From assembly GCA_947683625.1 (NCBI GenBank), contig CANTUR010000044.1, positions 1,922,001-1,986,000 of the forward strand: 64,000 nucleotides of DNA, given 5' to 3'. The notes beneath the pieces are model-generated. The model saw only the letters and a list, made by a program, of their open reading frames with translations. It was not told where the DNA came from and searched no databases. The DNA is from Mallotus nudiflorus. Lineage: Eukaryota > Streptophyta > Magnoliopsida > Malpighiales > Euphorbiaceae. The translations under genes and the position numbers were made by a program. How positions within the stretch are numbered: the stretch's first letter is position 1; each line of letters opens with the position of its first letter. This document shows positions 10,244 to 20,916 of the stretch, piece by piece.

Positions 10244-11187
10244 CTATACACAGGTCTATTTGGAATTATAGAACTGGGTACAAAGTCAATTTGATGCTCT
10301 ATTCCTTTTATTGGCGGTAAACCACTAGGAATAGGAATATCATCGGGAAACACATCTTGAAATTCTTGCAATAATCTTATAAAAGAACTAGGAAAAGAAG
10401 GGTAAAGATTGTTAGAGCTCAAATAAAATTCCTCATAAACAACTACAAGCATAGGTTGCCTTAAAAGTAAAGCTTTCCTTACATCTTTTTCTTTTGCATA
10501 AAAACTTGCTTTTCTCTCTTGTTTTACTTCATTCACACTTAACTCTCCTTTTGGATGCACATCACTCTTCTTTTTCTCATTGCACATCGCCTTAAGCTCT
10601 CCTTTTTCCACTCTTTGCTCACTCCTCTCATTTCTTTTCTCATATCTCTCATTTTGCTTGTTTGCCTTTTCTTTTTTATGTAAACTCTCTCTATCTCTTT
10701 TTATTGCTTTTTCTTTTTCAAACTCTTTAAATCTTTGCTTTAGGACTTTTTGGTCCTCATACACTTCTTTAGGGGTTAAAGGTTTAAAGGTAATGGGTAC
10801 ATCATTCATTATAAAAGAATATCTATTAGAAAACCCATTATGATTAGCCCTCCTATCGTATTGCCAAGGACACCCTAAAAGAATATGACAAACTTGCATA
10901 GGCACTACATCATACAATACTTCATCTTCATATTTGCTTATGGAAAATGCTATATTTACTTGTTTAGTAACTTTTATCTCCCTATAATCATTCAACCATT
11001 GCAATGTGTAAGGCCTAGGGTGCTTCATGGTATATAAATGCAATTTCTCAACTAACATGGGACTAGCTACATTTGTGCAACTACCCCCATTAATGATCAT
11101 ACAGCATACCTTATCTTGCACCTTGCATCTAGTGTGAAAGATGTTCTCCTGCTGTGCCTCATCCTCCATCTTGGTTTGCACGTTCAA
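10244..11187 (-). pseudogene. element A protease and charged linker (broken)
   Basis: The N-terminal part of the open stretch 10192-11187 is the aspartic protease. The active-site triad region reads IINGGSCTNVAS where element E has IIDGGSCTNVAS, so the catalytic Asp is Asn. HILLGCPWQYDRRANHNG marks the second half of the fold. Next comes a Lys/Glu-rich linker of about 100 residues, then the PSGLPPIKGIEHQIDF segment that leads into reverse transcriptase. This is the longest open frame in the window (331 codons), but its active site is dead. Confidence 0.88.
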
Positions 11188-12332
11188 GATTCACCTTATA
11201 ATAAGCATTTCACCATGTGATGGACTTTGTATAGCCTCATCATCACTTGTATCCTCAAGCTCGGGCATCTCCAAATTGCACTCATCATCATCACTTTCAC
11301 TAAAGACTTCGCTACCCCTCATAGTCATGGTGCACTTATTTAGAAAATTATAAAAGATATGCCCATAACCTAAACATTTAAAACATTGAACATCATGAGA
11401 TCATTTAGTTTGAGTATCACCTTTGTCTTTGGTCCTGGTGTTCCCTCCTTTGTTTCCTCTTTTATCATTGTCAAATTTTGCCTTAATGAAGCTCTTATCT
11501 CGATTCTTCCAATTTCACTTCCATGAAGAACTAAAAGAAGTTGAATTGCCTTTGGAATTCTTGAACTTCAATTGCTTCTCAATCTTGATCACCATGTGCA
11601 ACATATCATCCATGTCAATATAGTGATGTAATTCCATTAAGTCGGCTATGTTTCTATTTAGCCCATGCAAAAACCTCGCCATTTTTGCCTCACGGTCTTC
11701 ATCAATATTTGCTCTAATTATAGCTATCACCATTGCTTGATGGTACTCCTTTACACTTTTAGATCCTTGTACAAGATTTTGAAGTTTATTATATAATTCT
11801 CTATAATAGTGTGTAGGAACAAACCTTTTACGCATGATTGCCTTCATCTCCTCCCATGTCTCAATAGGTCGATCATGGTTCCTTTTTCTACTAGTCAATA
11901 ATTGATCCTACCAAATAAGTGCATAATTGGTAAACTCTATGGCATCTAGCTTCACCTTCTTTTCTTCGGAGTATTGATGGCAGTCAAAGATGAACTCCAC
12001 CTTTTTCTCCCATTCCAAATAGGCTTTGGCATCACTCTTTTCGTGAAAGCTTGGAATTTTCATCTTGATGCTTCCTAAGTTGTTATTAACTCTTACACTC
12101 CTATTTTTGCCCGAATTGGATGTTTATTCATCATCCTCTTATTCATGTCTCCATGGGTTCTAGTATTGGTTGTACTAGCATCTCCATGATGACTTGACTC
12201 CATCTTGTCTATTCGGTCTGCCAAGTCTCCAATTTAATTTTCCAAATATAGTCTCAACTTCTTAAACAATTAGGTGATGGATTTCATGTACATCTTCTGA
12301 TTGGGCATTCCTTCTTTACCTTATTGAGCCAT
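11188..12332 (-). pseudogene. element A gag with zinc-knuckle region (broken)
   Basis: Start chosen at the ATG at 12332 (MAQ), conserved with element E (37695). A KMKIPSFHEKSDAK-type N-terminal segment lies near 12000-12070. The core of the capsid-type gag domain is open at 11515-11898 (RKRFVPTHYYRELYNKLQNL, then YIDMDDMLHMVIKIEKQLK). A Cys-rich knuckle equivalent to CFKCLGYGHI in E lies near 11360. Several stops and at least one frameshift are present. The sequence resembles gag of plant Ty3/gypsy chromoviruses. Confidence 0.88.
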
Positions 12333-12966
12333 TGCTTTAATTTTTCCTACAAGAAATTATTAGTAGCAATAAAAAAATCTCACAAAACACTCCCTTACAT
12401 GTTTCACTCAATTTAAATAGTACTCACACTCGTGTTGCACTCAATAAGGGTCTTACCCTCTTATGAGCTCACCACTCACCTTTTACCACTAAAATTCCCT
12501 AATCTTAGTTCTAATAAAACTAATGCAAATTATGCAAGAATTGCTCAATCAACTTAACACCATAATCACAAAAATAAAATTAAACTTAAAATTCAATGTG
12601 ACTATTCATGAATCAAATAAATAAGAAATTAAGCAAGTGAACAAAACTTCGCTCAAAATCAAGAACAAAACCCAATTTTTAGAATCCAAGAAAGTGCACA
12701 CAATGAAAATTAACAAAAGAAATTAAATCTAAGTTCTAAACCCACAAACACAACCAACAACACAATTTTGAATTAAAAACAAAGTAATAATTTTTTTCAA
12801 AAGATGTAGAAATTGAACAAACTAAATCAATTAGGGGTTGATAGATTTTAAACCCTTTTGCTTAAAACACAATGATTGGATTTTTTTTTTTTGAAATTGA
12901 GAAGAATTTAAAGAAGAAGAAATTATGAACAAAAATTAAATGATAAATAACTAAACCTTGAAGTTT
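12333..12966 (-). other. element A 5' leader, with possible splice donor
   Basis: A 630-bp AT-rich untranslated leader. It shares with E and C the block AAAAGGTGAGTGGTGAGCTC (coding strand), which contains a perfect 5' splice-site consensus at 12474-12480. No open frame of note. Confidence 0.6.
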
Positions 12967-12979
12967 GGCTCTAATACCA
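12967..12979 (-). other. primer-binding site of element A
   Basis: GGCTCTAATACCA on the plus strand, i.e. TGGTATTAGAGCC, one change from the initiator tRNA-Met complement. Confidence 0.88.
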
Positions 12980-12982
12980 AAT

Positions 12983-13356
12983 TGATATGAACCCTACCTA
13001 TAATAAAGATAGAACACGCATCCAACTTTGAAATCTTTCCTAAGGATCATCAAGGATAGGTTATGTTGATGGAGCTAAACCCCTTGCTTATTAAAATTGA
13101 AGCAAGATACTTAGTTATTAAAAGATGAATAATCACAAAATTCTAAGTCTAATCTAACCTAACAATTGTAATGAAAGGTAGATGTGAAACAATTCAAGTA
13201 AACCTGCAAAGTTTCAAAAGAACAAATTTTAAAGAAAACCTCACCTTTTAATGTTTTAATGCTTGTTTGAACTTCTTTGTCCTTGATCTTGTCATTGGTC
13301 CCTTATAAGATAAGGGATCACTTGGTTTGATGGGCTTGCTTAGCTCGATTGCATCA
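12983..13356 (-). repeat. element A 5' LTR (374 bp, short form)
   Basis: TGATATGAACCCTACC to GATTGCATCA, collinear with the 3' LTR at 4586-4959 and with the same missing central block. Both LTRs therefore had the short form before insertion. Confidence 0.92.
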
Positions 13357-16300
13357 CGAATGGTTTTAAACATGTTATCCAATGTTTCAATTGCATATTT
13401 AAAATGGTAAATATATGTTCCAACATTTGAAACACATAAATCAAATTAATTTAATTGAATGCTCAATTTGTGCACATTTGCGCAAGTTTGAACTCAAAAT
13501 ATGAAGTCATACAAATTTGTGCACGATATGATTTAAACATGTCATCAAATGTTACAATTACATAATTACAATTGCAAATGCATGTTCCATCATTCTAAAC
13601 CCATAAATCTTATTCATTTAATTGAATACACAAATTGCGCACCTTTGCACACGTTTGAATGCATAAAGTGAACTCGTGTAAATTTGTGCACGAATGGTTT
13701 TAAATGTGTTATCCAATGTTCCAATTGTATATTTACAATTTTATATATGTGTTCCATCATTCCAAACTCATAAATCAAATTGATTTTATTGAATGCTCAA
13801 TTTCTGGAACATTTGTGCAAGTTTGAACATAAAATTTTAACTAGTGCAAATTTGTGCCGGAATAGTTTTAAAAATGTTATCCAATATTATAATTACATAT
13901 TTAAAATTGAAAATATGTGTTCCATCATTCTAAACCCATAAATTGTAATAATTTAATTGAATGCACAAATTGCACACATTTGAACGCATATTGAATGCTC
14001 AATGTTTGGAACATTTGCATAAATTTGAATGCAAAAGTATAACTAGTACAAATTTGTGCCGGATTGGTTTTAAAAATGTTATCAAATATTCTAATTAAAT
14101 ATTTAAAATTGCAAATACATGTTCCATCATTCTGAACCCATAAATTGTAATCATTTAATTGATTACACAAATTGTGCACCATTGCACATTTTTTAACACA
14201 TAAAGTGAACTCGTGCAATTTGTGCACAAATGGTTTTAAATGTGCTATCCAAAGTTTCAATTGCATATTTACAATTGTATATATGTGTTCCAACATTCCA
14301 ACTCATAAATCAAATTGTTTTTATTGAATGCTCTATTTGTGCACATTTGCACAAGTATGAACGCAAAATGTTAACTAGTGCAAATTTGTGCCGGAATCAT
14401 TTTAAACATGTTATCCAATATTATAATTACATATTTAAAATTGCACATATGTGTTTCATCATCCTAAACCCATAAATTGTAATCATTTAATTGAATGCAA
14501 AAATTGTGCACCATTGCACATATTTGAATGTAGAAAGTGAACTCGTGCAAATTTGTGCACGAATGATTTTAAACGTGTTATCCATTATTCGAATTGCATA
14601 TTTACAATCATAAATTCAGGTTCCTACATTGAAAACTCATAAATCATATTGATTTAATTGAATGCTCTGGCAGTGCACATTTGTGCATGTTTGAATGTAG
14701 AACGAGAATTCATGCAAATTTGTGCACTCGGTTTGAAACATGTTATCCAATATTCCAATTACATACTTACAATTGTAAATACAACTTCTAGTATTTTTCA
14801 CTCACAAATTTAATTGATTTAATTGAATGCACAATTTATGCACCTTTGCATATGTTTGAACACATAAATTGAACTCATGTAAATTTGCACACAAATATTT
14901 TTAAACATGTTATCCAATTTTCCAATTTCATATTTACAATCATAAATATATGTTCTAGCATTCTAAATACATAAATCAAATAGATTTAATTGAATGCTCA
15001 ATTTGTGCACGTCTGCACAAGTTTGAACTCAAAATGTGAAGTCATACAAATTTGTGCACGATAGGTTTTAAACATGTCATCCAATGTTTCAATTACATAT
15101 TTAAAATTTCAAATACAGGTTCCATCATTATAAACACATAATTCTTATTCATTTAATTGAATATGTGCACCTTTGACCATGTTTGAACACATTAAGTGAA
15201 TTCAATGATTTTAAATATATTATCCAATGTTCCAATTGTAAATTCACAAATGTAAATATATGTTCCAGCCTTCCAAACTCATAAATAAAATTGATTTTAT
15301 TGAATGCTCAAATTGTGCATAAAAGCGCAAGTTTGAACACAAAGCTTTGACAAGTGCAAATTTGTGCACGAATGGTTTTAAAAATGTTATCCAATGTTCC
15401 AATTGTATATTTACAATCATAAATATATGTTCTAGCATTCCAAACACATAAATCAAATAGATTTAATTGAATGCTCAATTTGTGCACCTTTGTACAAGTT
15501 TGAACTTGAAATGTGAAGTCGTATAACTTTGTGCACGATAGGTTTTAAACATGTCATCCAATATTCCAATTACATATTTACAATTGTAAAAACATATTCC
15601 ATCATTCTAAACCCATAAATCTTATTCATTTAATTGAATACAAAAATTGTGCACCTTTACGCACGTTAAAACGAATAAAGTGAACTCGTGCAAATTTGTG
15701 CACGAATGGTTTTAAACATGTTATCCAATGTTCCAATTTCATATCCACAAATCAAAATATATGTTCAAGCCTTCCAAACTCATAAATAAAATTGATTTTA
15801 TTGAATGCTCATTTTGTGCACAATTGCGCAAGTTTGAACGCAAAACTTTAACTAGTGCAAATTTGTGCACGAATGGTTTTAAAAATGTCATCGAATGTTC
15901 CACTTACATAATTAAAATTGCAAATACATGTTCCATCATTCTAAACCCATGAATCTTATTCATTTAATTGAATACACAAATTGTGCACCTTTGCCTACAT
16001 TTGAATGGATAAAGTGAACTCGGGCAAATTTGTGCATGAATGGTTTTAAACGTGTTGTCCAATGTTCCAATTTCATATTTACAGTTGTATATACGTGTTC
16101 CATCATTCCAAACTCATAAATCGTATTGATTTTATTGAATGCTCAATTTCTGGAACATTTGCGCAAATTTGAACGCATGGTTTTAAATATGCTATCCAAT
16201 GGTTTTAAATATGCAAATTTGAATGCATGGTTTTAAATATGCTATCTAATATGTTATCATTATAAAATCAATATGATTAATTGAATGTGAACACTTGTGC

Positions 16301-16990
16301 ACATTTGTGCACGCATGGTTTTAAATATGCTATCCAATGTTCTAATTGCATATTTAAAATTGTATATATGTGTTCCAGCATTCCAAACTCATAAATCAAA
16401 TTGATTTTATTAAATGCTCTATTTGTGCATATTTGCGCAAGTGTGAGCGCAAAATGTTAACAAGTGCAAATTTGTGCTAGAATGATTTTAAACATGTTAT
16501 CCAATATTCTAATTACATATTTAAAATTGAAAATACATGTTTCATCGTTCTAAACTCATAAATTGTAATCATTTAATTGAATGCACAAATTGTGAACCAT
16601 TGCACATATTTGAACGCATAAAGTGAACTCGTGCAAATTTGTGTACGAATGGTTTTAAACGTGCATATTTACAATCACAAAGTCATGTTCCAGCATTGCA
16701 AACTCATAAATCAAATTGATTTAACTGAATGCTCAAGCTGTGGACATTTAAGCATGTTTGAACATAGAACGGGAATTCATGCAAATTTGTGCACTCTGTT
16801 TGAAACATGTTATCCAATGTTCCAATTACATATTTACAATTGTAAATACAACTTCCAACATTCTACACTCATAAATTTAATTGATTTAATTGAATTCACA
16901 ATTTGTGCCGCTTTACGCATATTTGAACGTAAATTTATGCACGAATGGTTTTAAACATGTTATCCAATATTCCAATTGCATATTTACAAT
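13357..16990. repeat. satellite array 2 (~167-bp monomers)
   Basis: Continues array 1 in register after element A. Includes variant monomers with TTCTGGAACATTTG (13802, 16146) and a locally scrambled stretch near 16180-16330, where the fragment TGGTTTTAAATATGC is repeated at short spacing. Ends abruptly at a rearranged junction with element C. No genes seen. Confidence 0.93.
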
Positions 16991-17239
16991 CTTAAGTGTA
17001 GGCTATTTAAGGGTCTTGTTAGGAATTAAAATTTCTTTTTGCTTGATTTATGAGTGATCATTGGCAAGGTTATCAAGATTGAATAAGGGTCTTGTTGGCT
17101 TTGATACCAAATGATACGAGCATGGTTAACTTGTACCAAACCCGTATTCAATCTTAATAACCTTGCTAAGGATCGTTCATAAATCAAACAAAAAGAAATT
17201 TTAATTCCCAACAAGACACTTAAATAACCTGCACTTAAG
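16991..17239. repeat. large inverted repeat (about 95-bp arms) at left edge of element C
   Basis: Arm 1 (16991-17085) is an inverted, diverged copy of the U5-side end of the element C LTR; arm 2 (17145-17239) is inside the LTR itself. The 59-bp loop holds a second PBS-like GGCTTTGATACCA and the LTR start TGATACGAGCATGG. The DNA could fold into a long hairpin. Confidence 0.85.
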
Positions 17240-17901
17240 AACCTTAATTATAAAGAATTAAAGGTTTTTTAATATAAACCTAAGATTAACAAAGTCAATT
17301 TTAAGTCTAAATTAAACTAGGTTTGAATATACCAAGCCTTCACTTGATAAATTCACTAAAGTTCTTTTAAGAACAAATGAGAAGGACTTTAACGTCATAA
17401 GAATTGAAATTCAATTGATAAAACTTGTTCCAATTCATACTACATTGATATGGCGTTTATATAGGCATGTAAACATCCTAATCCTTGAAGAAATAGGTTT
17501 TCTTACTTATTCCTAAAGACACCTATAAAAGAAAATCCTTTACTAAATAGGATCCCTTCAAAAATATGATAATTAAGCTTTGAAAAGTCAAATTGACAAC
17601 TCGTGACAGCTAAGCATTGAAAATTCATATTGACAACTAAATAAATAACTAATGACAACTAAGCTTTAAAGCATGCCATGTCACATGTCAAGTTAGATGT
17701 TGACCATTGACTTTGACTTGTTGACTTTGAATTTGAATTTGACTTTGACTTTTTGACTTTGACTTGGAATATCCTTGAATCTTCTCACATCTTCTTGAAT
17801 CTTCCTTATTGAGTCCAAAATAGAAAATAACCCAAAAATTCATCCAAGATTTGTACTTGATTATATTGATATGTAGACTAACCCTTTTAAGGATCGTATC
17901 A
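17112..17901 (-). repeat. element C 3' LTR (790 bp)
   Basis: TGATACGAGCATGG to TTTTAAGGATCGTATCA, followed by TTCCCCCCC of the PPT at 17902. Heat-shock-like units at 17767-17804 retain six of eight positions (TCC at 17772 and ACA at 17787 are the exceptions). Confidence 0.9.
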
Positions 17902-17914
17902 TTCCCCCCCTCTT
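17902..17914 (-). other. polypurine tract of element C
   Basis: TTCCCCCCCTCTT on the plus strand (AAGAGGGGGGGAA on the coding strand), directly against the LTR start TGATACGATCC. Confidence 0.85.
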
Positions 17915-18470
17915 AAAGATGATTCGTCCTCAAATCATGCCCATCTTCTAAAGTTGATAAATTTATATATCCTCCAAGATCAAATACAAATACCTTGGTA
18001 GAGTACTTCTCCTTTGAAGTAATGATGCATATAAGCAGCTTTAGAATAACTTGGACTTGAGGACTTACTTGAAATGTAGCACTAATATTCACAAACTTGT
18101 AAATGTTGAATCCTTATTGTTTCCTTCTAAACTTAAAACATGAATATCTTAAGTTCTTCTTGTTAGAATTGAAAACTCCATGGATTCCCTTAACAGAAAT
18201 AAAATGTTGCAGCTCTTTCTCATGCTTCATGCAAGGAATGAAATCTTTAAAGGAATTGTTGACCTTGTATTGCATTTCAATAACATCATCAAATGGATCT
18301 TCATATGGCTTCAAAATTTGCAAAATAACTTTCAAAACACTAAAAAAAGAAAGATTAGAATTGTTAGTATCATCATGATGAATAACCATCTTCTTTTCCT
18401 TTATAATGCTCTCAATCTCTAGTTTTCTCTTTTTTGCACAAGCTTCTAGATTTCCCTCTTCATGGTTCAT
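17915..18470 (-). pseudogene. element C gag-polyprotein C-terminal region (unrecognised domain)
   Basis: The frame at 18114-18470 matches the C-terminal regions in G (44208-44504) and I (53666-54159). Shared features are an acidic/basic start, a FSVLKVILQ-type segment, PYEDPFDDVIE and the terminal basic motif KKNLRYSCFKFRRKQ. I do not recognise the domain. C has about 20 extra residues between DPFDDVIE and KKNLRYSCF compared with I. A stop follows the RRKQ motif; the remaining ~200 bp to the PPT aligns with the STLEDG tail of I but is frameshifted. Confidence 0.6.
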
Positions 18471-18655
18471 ATACTATTTATGATCATAACATGCATTCTT
18501 GATAAATCCTTGACTTGTTATTCCTTCTACAAGTTCACTAGCTTACTCAAAGCTTTATGAACACTCCTATGAGCTTTAATGTCTCTTTCAAAAATCTGCA
18601 ATTACTTATTAATTTCTTTGATAAGCTACACACACTTGCCATTATCTTCATCTTC

Positions 18656-19237
18656 TTACAATATTTCATCATGGCTTTTAGCATTATTTTTCTCTAATAT
18701 CTCCATAATTTCTTCATCAACTATTTTCTCTTCAAAATCATTGTTCACACTTTCATCATTAACCAAAACATGAATTTTTCCATCCTCTTTAATAACCTGA
18801 TCAGCTACTTTAATGCATAATTGCTCTTCAAATTTCTCATCTTGCTTACTCATTCCCTAAGAGTAAGTGTGGTAGTTAAACATAAAATCCACCTTCTTTT
18901 CCCATGTTAGATATGCTTCAGGATCACTTCTACCATGGAAATTAGGTATCTTCATCTTTATGCTCCTAAAATTGTTATCTTGCTTATTATGCCCTTGAAT
19001 GCTCTCATTAACAAACACATCATTATCACGCCATCTCCCTTTATGAACTTGTCTATATGTGATTTGAGTCATATTATTGGTGTTATTGGCGATGGTTGTA
19101 GCTTGGCTTTGCTCTAACCTCCCTATTTTCTCTCAAACCTTTTAATGGTTGTCTAACAATTGACTCATTTGTTCTTGCATCATCTTCATAAAGAGCTTCA
19201 ATTCAGGATCTATCTCAGCCTCCTTTAGATCTGCCAT
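18656..19237 (-). pseudogene. element C gag N-terminal half (broken)
   Basis: From the ATG at 19237 (MADLKEAEIDPEL), a coiled, Gln/Met-rich start is followed by IKMKIPNFHGRSDPEAYL and TWEKKVDFMFNYHTYS (open 18857-19072), the typical N-terminal boundary of plant gypsy gag. After a stop, the same frame continues as an acidic segment (18656-18853, EEKIVDEEIMEILEKN). The large central gag domain with the WW motif seen in B and G is absent, so C appears internally deleted. No zinc knuckle. Confidence 0.72.
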
Positions 19238-20078
19238 GTTATAAACAAAGAAAAAAAATAAAACAAAAACTCATTAGTAACACTCCCTCGCGTGTTTACA
19301 CTCAAATAATGTAACTCAATGCTCGTGTTTGACTCAATTAGGCTTTTACCCTCTTATGAGCTCACCACTCACCTTTTACCTCTCGAATTCCTTTCTTATA
19401 GTTCTTTTGGAACTTAAGTCACTAATTATCAAATTAAGCTCAATACAAAACAAATAAAGAAAAATTAAACTTAAATTTGACTATAAGAGCCAAAGAAAAT
19501 GCAACAACAAAGACAATATCCAAACAAAATGAAAATAAGAAATTTTGAAATAAGTATTTAAACTACCCCAAACATAACTTAAGAAGAAGATTAGAATATT
19601 TAGAATTGAAATAAAGCAAAGGTATTGAATTTAGAATCAAAACAGCAAATTGAAATGGTTTTAAGCTAAATTGAATTCAAATTTGATTAGTTGAACTTTT
19701 TTTTTCACAATTTAAAACCTTTTCTTCTTCCTTTTTTTTGTTTTTTTATATAATAGATGCAAAATGACCAAGTTAAGAACAAACTCAAATTGATATCTAT
19801 TTATGACAAACAAGACTCTTAAGATGCAAAGCAACAAGAATAAAAAAAAAAATTTGATTTTTTTCATTTAAAGACTAAAATAGGTTGAAATATGAAGAAA
19901 CGAATGAAATTGACTCAAGATAATAAAGAAAAACAAATTTGATCACATTTATCACAAAGAAAACAAATTGATATCAAACAAGACAAAAAAAATGAATGAA
20001 AAAAAAGGTTTTCTTTTTTTTTGGATTAAATGCAAACAATAAAGAAATGTAAAGATACGCACTTGATTAATATACTAA
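19238..20078 (-). other. element C 5' leader
   Basis: An 840-bp AT-rich, homopolymer-rich leader without a credible gene. It carries the GGTGAGTGGTGAGCTCATAA block (minus strand, about 19352-19373) found in A and E. Confidence 0.7.
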
Positions 20079-20091
20079 AGCTCTAATACCA
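20079..20091 (-). other. primer-binding site of element C
   Basis: AGCTCTAATACCA on the plus strand (TGGTATTAGAGCT on the coding strand), a two-change variant of the initiator tRNA-Met complement, next to the 5' LTR. Confidence 0.85.
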
Positions 20092-20093
20092 AA

Positions 20094-20916
20094 TGATACG
20101 AACATGGTTAACTTGTACCAAACCCATATTCAATGTTGATAACCTTGCCAAGGATCATTCATAAATCAAGCAAAAAGAAACTTTAATTCCCAACAAGACC
20201 CTTAAATAACCTGCACTTAAGAACCTTAATTATAAAGAATTAAAGGTTGTTTAATATAAACCTAAGATTAACAAATTCAATATTAAGTCTAAATTAAACT
20301 AGATTTGAATATACCAAGGCTTCACTTGATAAATTCACTAAAGTTCTTTTAAGAACAAACGAGAAGGACTTTAACCTCACAAGAATTGAAATTCAATTGG
20401 TAAAACTTGTTTCAATTCGTACTACATTAATATGGCCTTTATATAGGCATGTAAACATCCTAATCCTTGAAGAAATAGGTTTTCTTACTTATTCCTAAAG
20501 ATGCCTATAAAATAAAATCCTTTACTAAATAAGATCCCTTAAAAAATATGACAACTAATGACAATTAAGCTTTGAAAAGTCAAATTGACAACTCATGACA
20601 ACTAAGCATTGAAAAGTCATATTGACAACTCATGACAACTAAACAAATAACTAATGAAAACTAAGATTTGAAGCATGCCATGTCACATGTCAAGTTGGAT
20701 GTTGACCATTGACTTTGACTTGTTGACTTTGAATTTGACTTTGACTTTTTGACTTTGTCTTGGAATATCCTTGAATCTGCTTACATCTTCTAGAATCTTC
20801 TTGAATCTTCCTTATTGAGTCCAAAATAGAAAATAACCCAAAAATTCATCCAAGCTTTGTACTTGACTATATTGATATGTAGACTTCATAAATTAACCCT
20901 TTTAAGGATCGTATCA
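20094..20916 (-). repeat. element C 5' LTR (823 bp)
   Basis: TGATACGAACATGG to AAGGATCGTATCA, collinear with 17112-17901. The heat-shock-like block differs: it has gained units and ends in five consecutive perfect ones. Confidence 0.9.
20763..20810. promoter_or_regulatory. heat-shock-element-like array in element C 5' LTR
   Basis: Ten positions on a 5-bp pitch: GAA 20763, TCC, GAA 20773, TGC, ACA, then TTC 20788, GAA 20793, TTC 20798, GAA 20803, TTC 20808. The last five are consecutive and perfect. Two extra units relative to the other C LTR suggest a 10-bp duplication. Confidence 0.6.

Larger units (their letters stand above)
4586..13356 (-). mobile_element. element A: decayed full-length Ty3/gypsy gag-pol retrotransposon, short LTRs
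   Basis: Both ends are 374-bp LTRs (4586-4959 and 12983-13356). Five-base target duplications flank them: CTAAT at 4581-4585 and CGAAT at 13357-13361, in the satellite context GTGCACGAATGG. Read on the minus strand the order is 5' LTR, PBS, leader, gag, protease, reverse transcriptase, RNase H, integrase, PPT, 3' LTR, which is Ty3/gypsy order (integrase last). Element B is inserted in the integrase, so A itself is about 5.9 kb. The satellite monomer types on either side are consecutive, so this was a simple insertion into an existing array. Conserved pol motifs suggest a chromovirus-like lineage, possibly near CRM or Reina; that clade call is inference. Every enzyme region is broken. The two LTRs differ at several dozen sites by eye, indicating an old copy. 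Confidence 0.92.
17112..20916 (-). mobile_element. element C: gag-only LTR retrotransposon of a second LTR family
   Basis: LTRs at 17112-17901 and 20094-20916 have different outer ends from A, B and E (TGATACGAGCATGG to GGATCGTATCA) but share the central heat-shock-like and TTGAC-rich block. Between them are a PPT, a broken gag-like frame, a leader and a PBS, with no pol enzymes. CCAAA occurs just outside both ends (17107-17111 and 20917-20921), but the left copy lies inside PBS-like sequence, and the flanking satellite monomers are not consecutive types, so a simple target duplication is uncertain. The left side carries extra inverted LTR sequence. Confidence 0.88.

Noticed and set aside
14690..14740. 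CENP-B-box-like motif near GAACGAGAATTC / GAACGGGAATTC in one monomer type
   Set aside because: Only the CGGG core is shared; the TTCG half and the spacing of the box are not matched.
16180..16330. A separate minisatellite of TGGTTTTAAATATGC
   Set aside because: The copies are pieces of the 167-bp monomer rearranged locally, not an independent repeat.
17107..17111. CCAAA as a simple target duplication of element C
   Set aside because: The left copy is part of a PBS-like sequence and the flanking satellite monomers are not consecutive, so the match may be coincidental. Kept only as a note.
18103..18422. Plus-strand open frames at 18103-18378 and 18180-18422
   Set aside because: They are antisense to the element C C-terminal region, which has homologues in G and I; the plus-strand frames have none.
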